Positions 26,500-34,859 of a stretch of DNA of 64,000 nucleotides are shown here, piece after piece (position 1 is the first letter of the stretch; each line of letters starts with the position of its first letter). The notes under the pieces were generated by a model that made no database searches, had not been told where the DNA came from, and saw only the letters and a program-made list of their open reading frames with translations. The stretch covers positions 62,001 through 126,000 of the forward strand of contig JANQGQ010000022.1 of NCBI GenBank assembly GCA_028277185.1, in the 5' to 3' direction. This DNA is from Woeseiaceae bacterium. GTDB lineage: Bacteria > Pseudomonadota > Gammaproteobacteria > Steroidobacterales > Woeseiaceae. The translations under genes and the position numbers were made by a program.

Positions 26500-26699
26500 T
26501 CGGAGCTTCCAGGCTGGGGGCTGCGCTGCTTCGCCGCCGCATCGGTCCTGCGCTTGAGGTCGAAGTAGGCGAGAAACAGGTTCGTGTGTCGGCGGTCGTG
26601 CCGTTCGAGACGATTATAGGCCTTGCGCAACAGCTTCTCGATCGCCAGGCAGGCGGGTTCCGGCAAGGTAGTGTGATCGTCGCGGTGCGTATCCGTCAT
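26496..26699 (-). CDS. Small hypothetical protein coupled to gltS
   Basis: 67-residue protein from the ATG at 26699 (MTDTHRDDHTTLPEP), or 90 residues if a TTG at 26768 is used. It is hydrophilic and basic, with a helical centre (LAIEKLLRKAYNRLERHDRR) and no signal peptide. Its stop overlaps the GTG of gltS, so translation is linked. I do not recognise it; a regulatory or accessory role for the transporter is only a guess. Confidence 0.5.
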   Translation of the reverse strand: MTDTHRDDHTTLPEPACLAIEKLLRKAYNRLERHDRRHTNLFLAYFDLKRRTDAAAKQRSPQPGSSE

Positions 26700-26840
26700 T
26701 GAGCTGATCCGGTGCAACGCCTCGGCGAGCAGGAGCCGGGCTTTGGACAGGTCTATAGCACAAGGCAATGGGAGTTGCTTAGAGATACTTGCCTGCGAAT
26801 GGATGGAATCGGAGGTCGAAACGGATGGCGGCTTTGTAAG

Positions 26841-27992
26841 TCAGGCAAGAATATCCAGGTACGCCTGATAGCCATACAGCCGGTCGCGCTTGCGCTCTCC
26901 CATCTCCTGCAAGACGCCGTTCGCCACGAGCCGTTCGATCGCCGTCGTGGCGGTCGGCTTCGTTGTCTCGAGAAGTCGGGTAACGAGCGGCATCGATACG
27001 ACCGGGTATTCCGGCAGCAGCTCGAAGAGCTGCACGGCCGAAACGGTCGGCGAACCGGCAGCCAGCAGAGTCCGGCGATCGTTGGAGATCCGGGCGTTGA
27101 GCGCACTGGCCGTCCGCGTCGCTTCGTCGGCGACTAAGGCCACGCCGGCGAGGAAGAAGCGGAACCACGCCGTCCACTCCGATCGGGTCCGGATGGCGCC
27201 GAGCCGCGCGTAGTACTCCGGCTGGTGCTGTTTGAGATAGAGGCTCAGGTACAACAGAGGCATTTCGAGAACTTCCCAGTGCTTCAGCAAAAGCGCAATG
27301 AGCAGCCGCCCGATCCGCCCGTTGCCGTCGAGGTACGGGTGAATCGTCTCGAACTGGACGTGCAGCGCGGCGACCCGCAACAGCGGATGCAGGCTGTCGC
27401 TACTGTGAACGTAGGTCTCCATGGCAGCAAGCAGGTCCGGCACCTGATTCCAGGGCGGCGGGACGAAGACCGCATTGCCGGGCCGGGTTCCACCTATCCA
27501 GACTTGCGAGCGCCTGAGCTCGCCCGGCAGCTTGTCTTTCCCGCGGACGCCTTGCATGAGTCTTGAATGGCACTCGTTCAGCAACCTCACCGAGATCGGC
27601 AGTCCGCTGTTCGAGTCGAGTTCCCCGAACGCGTAGTTGGCGGCCCGGACGTAGTTCGTGACCTCCTCGACGTCGGCGATGTTCGAACGCCCGGCTTGTC
27701 CGGTTCGCTCATAGGAAAGGACATCTGTAAGCGTGGCCTGGGTTCCTTCGATCTCCGAACTCAGGAGGGCTTCCTTGCGTACGAAGGAGTAAACGAACCA
27801 GTCGACGGACGGTATCATCTCGCCCGCCAACTTGAGGCGCGCGAGTGCGGCTTCGGCGTCGCGAATCGGAGCCTCGAGCGACTTCCGGTCCCTGGCCGGC
27901 AGTCCAGGCGGCAACGGGTCCGGCACAAAAGCGCGGACCGTTTCCTCTCCGACGGTCGACGTAACGTAGTGACCTGAAGGCTTGGAAGGCAT
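26841..27992 (-). CDS. Fic-domain adenylyltransferase, class II, with C-terminal winged helix
   Basis: 383-residue Fic enzyme that transfers AMP to hydroxyl side chains of target proteins. The N-terminal helix carries the self-inhibition motif SSEIEG (Ser78, Glu82, Gly83), the class II position. The active-site loop HPYLDGNGRIGR is at 218-229 with catalytic His218. The last 70 residues look like a winged helix (VTRLLETTKPTATTAIERLV), so DNA binding is likely. Two identical-format palindromes lie directly before the start codon, fitting autorepression. Intact, unlike the Fic-type remnant near 34.9 kb. Confidence 0.92.
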   Translation of the reverse strand: MPSKPSGHYVTSTVGEETVRAFVPDPLPPGLPARDRKSLEAPIRDAEAALARLKLAGEMIPSVDWFVYSFVRKEALLSSEIEGTQATLTDVLSYERTGQAGRSNIADVEEVTNYVRAANYAFGELDSNSGLPISVRLLNECHSRLMQGVRGKDKLPGELRRSQVWIGGTRPGNAVFVPPPWNQVPDLLAAMETYVHSSDSLHPLLRVAALHVQFETIHPYLDGNGRIGRLLIALLLKHWEVLEMPLLYLSLYLKQHQPEYYARLGAIRTRSEWTAWFRFFLAGVALVADEATRTASALNARISNDRRTLLAAGSPTVSAVQLFELLPEYPVVSMPLVTRLLETTKPTATTAIERLVANGVLQEMGERKRDRLYGYQAYLDILA

Positions 27993-28098
27993 AGTAAATT
28001 ATTCTTTACTAAAATGAAGGTAAAGTAAAGAAAAATTTACTATAACCAGATACAAGCTTACTTTACTACCAGTGCCTACTAGTAAAGAAAGAATTACT
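27993..28098 (-). promoter_or_regulatory. Operator array of AGTAAA/TTTACT sites before fic
   Basis: Two 18-bp palindromes of the form AGTAAA-N6-TTTACT occur at 27993-28010 and 28024-28041, 31 bases apart, immediately upstream of the fic start. More copies (TTTACT at 28062-28067, AGTAAA at 28081-28086, ATTACT at 28093-28098) follow. The block is strikingly AT-rich in GC-rich DNA. It lies between fic and the divergent CPBP remnant. The C-terminal winged helix of Fic is the obvious candidate ligand. Confidence 0.65.
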
Positions 28099-28124
28099 AA
28101 CTACCGAAACCGACGGAGCACTCA

Positions 28125-28574
28125 GTGGGACAAACGCTGTCCGACATGCACGATCGCGAACACGCCGGTACCCCGCTCGCCTTCTTCACGCTCGTATTCA
28201 CGCTGAGCCTGCCGTTCTGGATGCTCGGCTATGTCTTCGACGCGGAGCTGATGCCGGGCCTGCCGCTGGCCAGTTTGATGGTGGTCTGCCCCGCGCTGGC
28301 CATGGACTGGGTTTTGTGGTGGGCGGTGGGCACGGTGACGGCACGCGTGCTCATCGTCTGGCTCTACACCCGCACCGGACAAAGCGTGTTCGGGATATCC
28401 CTGTATCACGCGCTGTCCAATCTCTGCTGGCAAAGCTATCCGATGCAGGGTTCGTACTTCGATCCGCGAATCGACGCGCTCGTGACCGTTGCGATCGCGA
28501 TCGTCTTCGTTCGAAACACTCCCGCGCATCGGTCAGACGCGGGAACCGGAGTGGACGATGAAAAGACTGCGTGA
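28125..28574 (+). pseudogene. CPBP intramembrane protease with internal in-frame deletion
   Basis: 149-residue open frame. The N-terminal part (AFFTLVFTLSLPFWMLG, LPLASLMVVCPALA) is the first helix pair of a CPBP/Abi-type membrane metalloprotease; the C-terminal part (TARVLIVWLYTRTGQSVF, LYHALSNLCWQSYP, YFDPRI) is its last helices. Family proteins of this subtype are about 250-300 residues; the middle, which holds the EExxR and HxxxH catalytic motifs, is absent. The junction is near 28292-28303 and stays in frame. It cannot be a protease; it may be a dead gene or a shortened membrane protein. GTG start at 28125, or ATG at 28146. Confidence 0.72.
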
Positions 28575-29070
28575 CGCCCTGGCAAACTTCGACGGCAAGG
28601 CCGTCTCGATGCTGTCGGAAATCCGCGCGGAACTCGGCGGCCGGAAAACATTCATAGCCGAACTCGTGTCGCTCGCGGGCGACGACGAAGGAGCCGTTGC
28701 CGATGGCGCGACGTGGCTGATCAAGAACCTGCTCGAAGAGGGCAAGCGTCTCACGCCGTCCCAAACCGAGACCTTGATCGGCCGCCTCGACGCGATCACG
28801 ACGTGGCAGGCTCAGCTTCATGTCTGCCAGTCTGTCGGGCACCTCGACGTCCCCGCCCGGCGGACTGGCGCTTTCGCCGACTGGCTTACGCCTTTGCTCC
28901 ATAGCGACCGGCCCTTTCTGCGCGCCTGGTCGATGGACGCTTTGCAGCACCTGGCCGCGCGGAACACGAAACTGACAGAACGAGCTGCCGCCGCCCTCGA
29001 CGCCGCAGAGCGGGACCCCAAGGCATCGGTACGCGCCCGCGCCCGCCGCTGGCGCAAGTCGCCGAACTAA
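28558..29070 (+). CDS. HEAT-like helical protein
   Basis: 170-residue soluble protein made of paired helices (ADGATWLIKNLLEEGKRL, then FADWLTPLLHSDRPFLRAWS, ending ASVRARARRWRKS), which resembles HEAT/ARM repeats. No catalytic motif is seen. The ATG at 28558 overlaps the end of the CPBP remnant by 17 bases, so it is probably translated from the same message. Family not recognised; repeat proteins of this size usually bind other proteins. Confidence 0.62.
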   Translation: MKRLRDALANFDGKAVSMLSEIRAELGGRKTFIAELVSLAGDDEGAVADGATWLIKNLLEEGKRLTPSQTETLIGRLDAITTWQAQLHVCQSVGHLDVPARRTGAFADWLTPLLHSDRPFLRAWSMDALQHLAARNTKLTERAAAALDAAERDPKASVRARARRWRKSPN

Positions 29071-29102
29071 AAACGCGCTTTCCTGAACACCGCCGGGATA
29101 AA

Positions 29103-29164
29103 CGCAACCTTTTAGTTGCGCATTGTGGCGCCGCCTGCTATAAAGACGCAACCAGGAGGTTGCA
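29103..29164 (+). promoter_or_regulatory. Promoter flanked by two matching ArsR-type operators
   Basis: A -35 TTGCGC (29116-29121) and -10 TATAAA (29139-29144) are 17 bases apart. Two inverted repeats of the same format, CGCAAC-N6-GTTGCR, lie at 29103-29120 and 29147-29164, centres 44 bases apart. The first overlaps the -35 box; the second contains the AGGAGG ribosome site of the first gene. They are the expected binding sites of the ArsR protein encoded in this operon. Confidence 0.8.
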
Positions 29165-29165
29165 T

Positions 29166-29621
29166 ATGAACGATAACGAAGACCGCATTACGAAGATTGT
29201 CGAACTCGCCGCCCCGCCGGCGCGCGTCTGGCGGGCACTGACCGACCATGAGGAGTTCGGCACATGGTTCCGGGTCGAACTGGACGGGCCGTTTCAGGTG
29301 GGCGCCCTCGTGACGGGAAAGGTGACCTATCCGGGATACGAGTGTCACGGCTGGGCCGCGCGGGTGGAGTGCATGGAGCCCGAGCGCCGCTTCGCGTTTT
29401 CCTGGCACCACGCCGATACGGAACCCAAGGCAGACATATCCGACGAACCAACAACGCTCGTCGAATTCGTCCTCGAGCCTACCGACTCCGGTACGCGCCT
29501 GACGATTACGGAGTCCGGCTTTTCCAACCTCCCCGATCCTCGCCGGCTGGAGGCCCTGCGCAGCAACCGCGAAGGCTGGGACATACAGTCGCAGAACATC
29601 GCAAACCATGTCGCCGGCTGA
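29166..29621 (+). CDS. SRPBCC/AHSA1-domain protein
   Basis: 151-residue START-like fold protein. Typical marks are KIVELAAPPARVWRALTDHEEFGTWF at the start, a beta-rich middle (YPGYECHGWAARVECMEPERRFAFSW) and the long C-terminal helix (LRSNREGWDIQSQNIANHV). AHSA1 proteins bind hydrophobic ligands or act as co-chaperones, and are often paired with ArsR regulators. An AGGAGG site precedes the ATG and lies within an operator. First gene of a three-gene operon with overlaps to ArsR and then VOC. Confidence 0.88.
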   Translation: MNDNEDRITKIVELAAPPARVWRALTDHEEFGTWFRVELDGPFQVGALVTGKVTYPGYECHGWAARVECMEPERRFAFSWHHADTEPKADISDEPTTLVEFVLEPTDSGTRLTITESGFSNLPDPRRLEALRSNREGWDIQSQNIANHVAG

Positions 29622-29964
29622 GGTGCACGCCGGCGGCGAAATCGCACCGGTATTCGCGGCACTGGGCGATCCGACGCGCCTGGAGCTGGTCGCCCGCCTC
29701 GCGGATCGGCAGGCCCACTCGATCACGTCGCTCGGCGACGGCCTTCCGCTGAGCCGTCAGGCCGTTCGCAAGCACCTGCGCGTGCTGGAAGACGCCGGCG
29801 TCATCGTGGGTGAGCGTTCCGGCCGGGAGCACCACTTCCGTGTCCGGCAGGACAGTCTGGCGCCGGCGCAGCGGTATCTGGAGCGCGTGGCGGCTCAATG
29901 GGAAGACGCGGCACTCCGCTTGAAGGCGTTTATCGAAAACGAACCGAGAGGTACTGACAAATGA
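29608..29964 (+). CDS. ArsR-family transcription repressor (first copy)
   Basis: 118-residue winged-helix repressor: FAALGDPTRLELVARLADRQ is the family opening; LPLSRQAVRKHLRVLEDAGVI is the recognition helix; the tail QRYLERVAAQWEDAALRLKAFI dimerises. No cysteine pair for metals is seen, so it belongs to the non-metal ArsR type partnered with AHSA1 proteins. Its start overlaps the AHSA1 gene by 14 bases and its stop overlaps the VOC gene. It probably represses this operon through the paired operators at 29103-29164. Confidence 0.9.
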   Translation: MSPAEVHAGGEIAPVFAALGDPTRLELVARLADRQAHSITSLGDGLPLSRQAVRKHLRVLEDAGVIVGERSGREHHFRVRQDSLAPAQRYLERVAAQWEDAALRLKAFIENEPRGTDK

Positions 29965-30368
29965 GTAGTCTGAGCAATCCGCACGATCGGCGCGGGCAAA
30001 AAGCAGCGGCGAGATTCGAGGGTGGCAAAAACATCGCGATGAAGGTTCCACCACATCAGTACGAGGCGACCGTTCGCTTCTACGGCGACGTGCTGGGACT
30101 CAAGCCGGCCGACGGAACATCGGGAGACAGCGCAGCGTTCAAGTTCGGCGCAAACACCCTCTGGATCGACCGGGTGCCCTCGATGAGTCAGGCGGAGCTG
30201 TGGCTCGAAATCGTAACAGACGATACCGCGGCAGCGGAGGAACTGCTCGTCGATGCCGGCATCACCAGATGCGACGACATCGAAGAACTGGACAGCGATT
30301 TCGACGGTTTCTGGATATCGAGCCCCGCCGCGATCGTTCACCTCGTCGATGCCAGAAGCGGTTCTTAA
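29961..30368 (+). CDS. VOC/glyoxalase-fold protein
   Basis: 135-residue protein of the vicinal-oxygen-chelate fold: KVPPHQYEATVRFYGDVLGL, then FGANTLWIDRV, ELWLEIVTDDTAAAEELLVDAG and the last strand FWISSPAAIVHLVDA. Such proteins bind or modify small electrophiles or antibiotics. The N-terminus has about 25 extra basic residues. It is translationally coupled to ArsR (ATGA overlap), so the unit ArsR-AHSA1-VOC looks like an inducible small-molecule response. Confidence 0.82.
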   Translation: MSSLSNPHDRRGQKAAARFEGGKNIAMKVPPHQYEATVRFYGDVLGLKPADGTSGDSAAFKFGANTLWIDRVPSMSQAELWLEIVTDDTAAAEELLVDAGITRCDDIEELDSDFDGFWISSPAAIVHLVDARSGS

Positions 30369-30458
30369 GCCACTCCTCCCAGCGGACCTCGGCAATCTCT
30401 GATCGTGCGGCATTCCACGTGCATGTACGCTGATGTTACCCAAAATGGAGGCGCCCGC

Positions 30459-31493
30459 ATGACCCGTGGTTTGCTCGCTGCCGTACTGTTCCTCCCGGCC
30501 TGCCTGGCCGCTCCTGCGGCTGCGGAGGTCGAGCACGAGGACATGTACGTGGAAACGGAAGACGGTCTGTCGGTATTCGTCCGGCGCGTGGTCGACGACC
30601 GAGCCGCAGAGGATCTCGGACCCTTCCTGCTCGTAAACGGCGGCCGCCCGGGTGTGCTGGCTTCCTGGGACGTCGACGTGCCGGGCCCCTCGGTCGCCGC
30701 GCTGCTCGCCGAGGCGGGGCACACCGTCTATCTGCTGGACGCGCGAGGCTTCGGCCGTTCGGATTTCACGCCCGAAATGGCGGACGGCGCCGAGGACGGT
30801 GCGATAGCCGTGCGTTCTCATGAGGTAATACGCGACATAGCCGCCGCCGTGCGCGAGATCCGGCGCCGGCATGCAAACGATGACTACCTCGCGGCGCTCG
30901 GCTGGGCGACGGGCAGCCAATGGCTCGGCCACTACGCATCGCTCTACCCGGACGCCTTCAGCCATCTGGTCTACTATCAGGGCGCCTATGGCGGACGACC
31001 GGGCGGCTGGCCGTTTCAGGATATCGCCACCGAAGACGATGCCGCGCTTCTCGATCGAGCGCGGTTTCCGGCCTTTCGCTGCTCGACGGCCGGGCAGGTC
31101 GTCGGCCGGCTTGCCGCGGAAATCGACGACGAGGCTTTTCTCGAGCGGTATGCCGAGCTGGCGATGGAAGGCGACGAGCGATCAACGGAGCGCGAGCCAC
31201 CCTGCTTCCGGTTTCCGTCCGGGCCGCTCGCCGATACGCTGATGCTGGTCAACGGCCGACCGCTCTTCGACGCCGGCGCCATCGAAAGCCACGTGCTGAT
31301 CCTGCGCTCGGAAAACGATTTCTGGTCCCGCCCCGAAGACGTCGCGACACTGCAAGATCATCTCGACCGGGCCGCATCCGTCCGTGTCGTAGAACTCGAC
31401 GGCGCATCGCATTACGTCCATCTGCTGCCACAGGAGCGCGGCGCTTTTCTGGAAGCGGTGCTGGAGTTTACTGCCGCGAGGACCGGGCGATAG
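30459..31493 (+). CDS. Exported alpha/beta hydrolase with Ser-to-Ala at the nucleophile elbow
   Basis: 344-residue alpha/beta-hydrolase fold protein with signal peptide (residues 1-22, LLAAVLFLPACLAAPAAA). The core reads FLLVNGGRPG, YLLDARGFGRSDF and the elbow GWATGS, where the catalytic serine of GxSxG is replaced by alanine (codon GCG at about 30909). The acid (RSENDFWS) and histidine (GASHYVHLL) positions remain. It may be inactive or use another residue. The ATG at 30459 has a TGGAGG site. A related C-terminal fragment lies at about 41.9 kb. Confidence 0.82.
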   Translation: MTRGLLAAVLFLPACLAAPAAAEVEHEDMYVETEDGLSVFVRRVVDDRAAEDLGPFLLVNGGRPGVLASWDVDVPGPSVAALLAEAGHTVYLLDARGFGRSDFTPEMADGAEDGAIAVRSHEVIRDIAAAVREIRRRHANDDYLAALGWATGSQWLGHYASLYPDAFSHLVYYQGAYGGRPGGWPFQDIATEDDAALLDRARFPAFRCSTAGQVVGRLAAEIDDEAFLERYAELAMEGDERSTEREPPCFRFPSGPLADTLMLVNGRPLFDAGAIESHVLILRSENDFWSRPEDVATLQDHLDRAASVRVVELDGASHYVHLLPQERGAFLEAVLEFTAARTGR

Positions 31494-31669
31494 GGCAACC
31501 GTTACGCTTCTGGTTTCGTATTCGAGCGGGGAAATCTCAAGACGCGTGGCAGAAGCCGATTTGTCGTGCAATAAAAGGTCAAGAAACGGTCAAGCTTTTC
31601 TCCGTCCTCAAGGGCACTATGCACCCACTCGGCGGCCACCCGCTGCCCGGAGTTGGACGGAGACGATCA

Positions 31670-32500
31670 ATGAATACCAGACAAACGAACCTGCACACGT
31701 GGCGCATCGCGGTTCTGGCGACGGCCATGAGCGTGGCAGGGTGCGGGGGCACGGGCCTGCTGAAAGAACCCCTGCCGCTGTCCGACGACGCCTCCGTGGC
31801 AGCAGCCTCCAACGAGGACCTCGTGGTGACCATCGACTCGCTCATCGTGCGGGACGGACCGGGAACCTGGGCCCGCAACGCAGACTGGGACGAGTACCGG
31901 CTGACCGTTCGCAACCTTTCCGCAACACCGGTCCGGCTCGACCGCGTTCTCGTGATCGACGCCCTCGATCAGGCGGTCGACACTGCGGCGTCACGCAAAG
32001 AGCTGGTGCGCCAAAGCAGGAAAACCGTGCGACGACACCGGGATGCCGGTCTCGAGATCAAAGCCGGTGTCGGCACGAGCACGCTGGTCGCCTCGGGCAC
32101 CTTAGTAACGGCCATGGGACTCGGAACGGCAGCGGCGGCAAGCACCGGCGCACTGGTATCCGGCGGCATGGCGTCGGTGAGCGGAGCCGCGGCGGCGGCT
32201 TCCGGCATGTTGATCGTCGGTCCGGCGCTGGCTGCTGGTGGAGTCGTCCGCGGGGTTAATAACGCCAGGGTCAACGAGCGGATCGAAACACAGCACACCG
32301 AGTTGCCGACCGTGATCCCCGTGGCCGGCGACCAACAGCTTCGTCTGTTCTTCCCGATCACGCCGTCACCGCAGCGGCTCGTGCTGACCTACCGCGATGG
32401 TGAGGACACTGCCCGTCACATCGTTGTCGATACGTCGTTTGTGTTGGCGGGATTGCACACGGCTGGCGACCCACCGCAACCACTCGGAGATGTGCAATGA
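31670..32500 (+). CDS. Lipoprotein with central Gly/Ala-rich hydrophobic region
   Basis: 276-residue protein with lipoprotein signal (lipobox SVAGC). The first third is a beta-rich domain (LVVTIDSLIVRDGPGTWARN, LTVRNLSATPVRLDRVLVID). A Gly/Ala-rich segment from about residue 125 to 195 resembles glycine-zipper membrane stretches. The C-terminal part returns to beta structure (QRLVLTYRDGEDTARHIVVD). I do not recognise a family. The next gene overlaps its stop (ATGA), so the two are one unit. Upstream 31494-31669 shows no gene. Confidence 0.7.
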   Translation: MNTRQTNLHTWRIAVLATAMSVAGCGGTGLLKEPLPLSDDASVAAASNEDLVVTIDSLIVRDGPGTWARNADWDEYRLTVRNLSATPVRLDRVLVIDALDQAVDTAASRKELVRQSRKTVRRHRDAGLEIKAGVGTSTLVASGTLVTAMGLGTAAAASTGALVSGGMASVSGAAAAASGMLIVGPALAAGGVVRGVNNARVNERIETQHTELPTVIPVAGDQQLRLFFPITPSPQRLVLTYRDGEDTARHIVVDTSFVLAGLHTAGDPPQPLGDVQ

Positions 32501-32826
32501 AGAATGCAGGCTTGTTGATCATGGCGCTGATGGTTCTGACGTTCGTCGGAGTCCACGCCGACCCATTGGGGACTGATAGGGATGCTAAGCAGGCTGAGTT
32601 AGATGCTGCCTGCGAAGAAGCTCGACAGAAGAAGATAGCGCTGGAGCGTGCGAAGCACATCGAAGAATGCGTGGAAACCGGGATGCTGGCCGACCGCGAG
32701 ACATGCGAACGCTTCTATGCAGACTACGGCGAAAGTGCGGCCGGCCGGGCACCCCTCTACTACGACCTGCCGGAGTGCGAAAAAGCGCACGAGTACAGGA
32801 ATAGTTACAGAAGCTCCGACACGTAG
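32497..32826 (+). CDS. Small exported cysteine-containing protein
   Basis: 109-residue protein with a signal peptide (residues 1-21, ending VGVHA-DP). The mature part is highly charged and helical (AKQAELDAACEEARQKKIAL), with five cysteines spaced over residues 39-94 (AACEE, IEECVE, ETCERF, PECEK). It is translationally coupled to the lipoprotein gene in front, suggesting they work together at the envelope. No family recognised. Confidence 0.65.
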   Translation: MKNAGLLIMALMVLTFVGVHADPLGTDRDAKQAELDAACEEARQKKIALERAKHIEECVETGMLADRETCERFYADYGESAAGRAPLYYDLPECEKAHEYRNSYRSSDT

Positions 32827-32867
32827 GAGTCCGGCCGGCAGGCCGATAAATCCTGGTGCGCGTTCGC

Positions 32868-34067
32868 CTAGTGTGACGCTGGCGGCTCGGACGCGGACAA
32901 GTCGAACGTGAGGCCGGCGTGTTCGACCAGCCGTGGCCGCAGCGCCTCGCCCATAGCAGCCGCGGGAGTGTAGATTCCGCCGGGCAATTCCTTGCAGTCC
33001 CGGATGAGGCAAGCGGCGGCTTCGACGATGATTTTGGACGTTGATCCGTAGCCAGGATCCTTATCCCCCGTGACGACGACACTTATAGGCTCACCGTCCG
33101 GTCCCTCGCCTTTGGCCACATACTCGTAGCAGCCTGCGTCGCGTTCTTCCCGCGACGGGCCCTCGCCCGGGGCAGGCGGTTTGTCTCCGCCAGTCGACAT
33201 TCCAAAGTGAGCCGCGATCTTCCCGGCCTTCGCTTTTCCTCGCTCTCCCGGGCCGCATTCCATCATCTCGTCATAAACGAATTCACGGCCATAGGCGTAT
33301 CCCTGAAGATAGTTGGATCTGTGGACGTTCTTCGTGTTGACGGGGGCCATGATAAATGGCGCAAGCCAGACGCCGTCCTCCTCATAAACCTCGTTGCCCG
33401 GAGGTTGGGACGGACCCGTGGCTCCACCGCACAGTGCAAAAGGGTCTCTGAGCACGCGCATGAGAGAAGGATCCTCCCGCACCGCATCGATCGTGGCTGC
33501 GCCTGAAGCCGCCGTTCCGCCGGAGAAAGTCCCGATCATCTTCAGCATGCGGCCCCGAACGCGCGGGCACGGGCGTCCGAAACGTCGGACGGCTTCCTGC
33601 TGGAGTTGTTGTACGGCCAGGTCGAACGGAACCGAGTCGAACCCACACGAGAACACTATCCGCGCCCCGGACTTCATCGCCGTCTCGGAATGCGCTTCAA
33701 TCATGTCCCGCACCCAAAGCATCTCACCGGCGAGATCGACGTAGTCGGTCCCGGTTTCTGCGCAGATCTCTACCAGCCTGGACCCGTAGTAGGTGTAAGG
33801 GCCAGCGGCTGAAATCACACATGCGGATTGATCGACCATCGATCGCAAACTGTCGGCGTCGCCGGCATCGGCGATGACGATTGGCACGTTCTGAGGCCCG
33901 CACAATCCTTCGCTGAGCGTTTCGAGTCTGGTCCGTGATCGCCCGGCGACAGACCACGCCAGGTCCGCCTCCGACGTGAACCGGACCGCCATTCGCTCCG
34001 CTATGAGCTGGCCCGTGAACCCCGTGGCTCCAAAGACGGTAATGTCGAATGCCGAATCGCCGTTCAC
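32868..34067 (-). CDS. Saccharopine dehydrogenase-like oxidoreductase (trans-acting enoyl reductase type)
   Basis: 399-residue Rossmann protein. The NAD(P) motif is ITVFGATGFTGQLIAERM near the N-terminus, followed by AGRSRTRLETL, CVISAAGPYTYYG and YVDLAGEMLWVRDMI, the pattern of saccharopine-dehydrogenase-like / trans-acting enoyl reductases. I start it at GTG 34067, which overlaps the methionine aminopeptidase stop (GTGA); the frame is open further upstream but without family similarity. Substrate unknown; lipid or polyketide reduction is typical of relatives. Confidence 0.85.
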   Translation of the reverse strand: MNGDSAFDITVFGATGFTGQLIAERMAVRFTSEADLAWSVAGRSRTRLETLSEGLCGPQNVPIVIADAGDADSLRSMVDQSACVISAAGPYTYYGSRLVEICAETGTDYVDLAGEMLWVRDMIEAHSETAMKSGARIVFSCGFDSVPFDLAVQQLQQEAVRRFGRPCPRVRGRMLKMIGTFSGGTAASGAATIDAVREDPSLMRVLRDPFALCGGATGPSQPPGNEVYEEDGVWLAPFIMAPVNTKNVHRSNYLQGYAYGREFVYDEMMECGPGERGKAKAGKIAAHFGMSTGGDKPPAPGEGPSREERDAGCYEYVAKGEGPDGEPISVVVTGDKDPGYGSTSKIIVEAAACLIRDCKELPGGIYTPAAAMGEALRPRLVEHAGLTFDLSASEPPASH

Positions 34068-34846
34068 GATGGGATTCTGTTCCGGACGTTCTCCCGTCGG
34101 GTCGGAAGAGTTACGACCACAGGACCGCGCCTGGTGGCAACAATGGTGTGTTCGTACTGGACGGTGGGCGCTTGCGGCGTCCCGTAGAGCGTCCAACCGT
34201 CGTCGCCGTCCGCAGCCCATTCGGCACCAAGGGAAAGAAACGGCTCGATGGTGAAGACGAGCCCGTCATGCATGCGCCTGCGTTCGCCGGGGCTGGGCCA
34301 GGTCGGAATGACTTCGGGCGCTTCGTGCAAGGCGCGGCCGACACCGTGGCTGGCAAGATTCTGCACCAGCGTGTAGCCGTTCTTCCTGGCGAATCGTCCG
34401 ATCGCCTTGCCGATCCCCGCAAGCGGCCGGCCCGCGCCGACCTGCCGAACGCCCGTCCACATCGCGCGCCGGCCGTCGCGGCACAAGCGGTCTATCCGTT
34501 GTGCAACCGGCGGGACGGCAAAGGACGCCCCCGTATCGGCGAACAGGCCGTCCTTTTCGGCCGACACGTCTATGTTGACCAGATCGCCGGCCGCAATCCG
34601 GCGTGCGCCCGGGACGCCGTGGGCGATTTCCTCGTTGACGCTGATGCACGTGGCGCCCGGAAAACCGTAGGTCAGTTCCGGTGCGGAGCGCGCCCCCGAG
34701 GCCTCCAGAAGCTGGCGGCCGAGCGTGTCGAGTTCGGCCGTGGTCATGCCGGGCTCCAATGCTCGCCCCATGGCCTGCAGGGTGTCGGCGACGATACGGC
34801 CGATGTTCTTTAGCCCAAGCAGTTCCTCATCCTTGGAAATCGTCAC
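34064..34846 (-). CDS. map: Type I methionine aminopeptidase
   Basis: 260-residue metallopeptidase removing N-terminal methionine. All five metal ligands are visible: the two Asp in NIDVSAEKDGLFADTG, His in NLASHGVGRALHE, Glu in FTIEPF and Glu in QYEHT. Sequence is a diverged variant (many MetAPs read GHGIG where this has SHGVG), which suggests a second, accessory copy rather than the housekeeping gene. It is joined to the dehydrogenase gene by an overlap of stop and start. Confidence 0.9.
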   Translation of the reverse strand: MTISKDEELLGLKNIGRIVADTLQAMGRALEPGMTTAELDTLGRQLLEASGARSAPELTYGFPGATCISVNEEIAHGVPGARRIAAGDLVNIDVSAEKDGLFADTGASFAVPPVAQRIDRLCRDGRRAMWTGVRQVGAGRPLAGIGKAIGRFARKNGYTLVQNLASHGVGRALHEAPEVIPTWPSPGERRRMHDGLVFTIEPFLSLGAEWAADGDDGWTLYGTPQAPTVQYEHTIVATRRGPVVVTLPTRRENVRNRIPS

Positions 34847-34859
34847 CGGCCTTCTCCGT

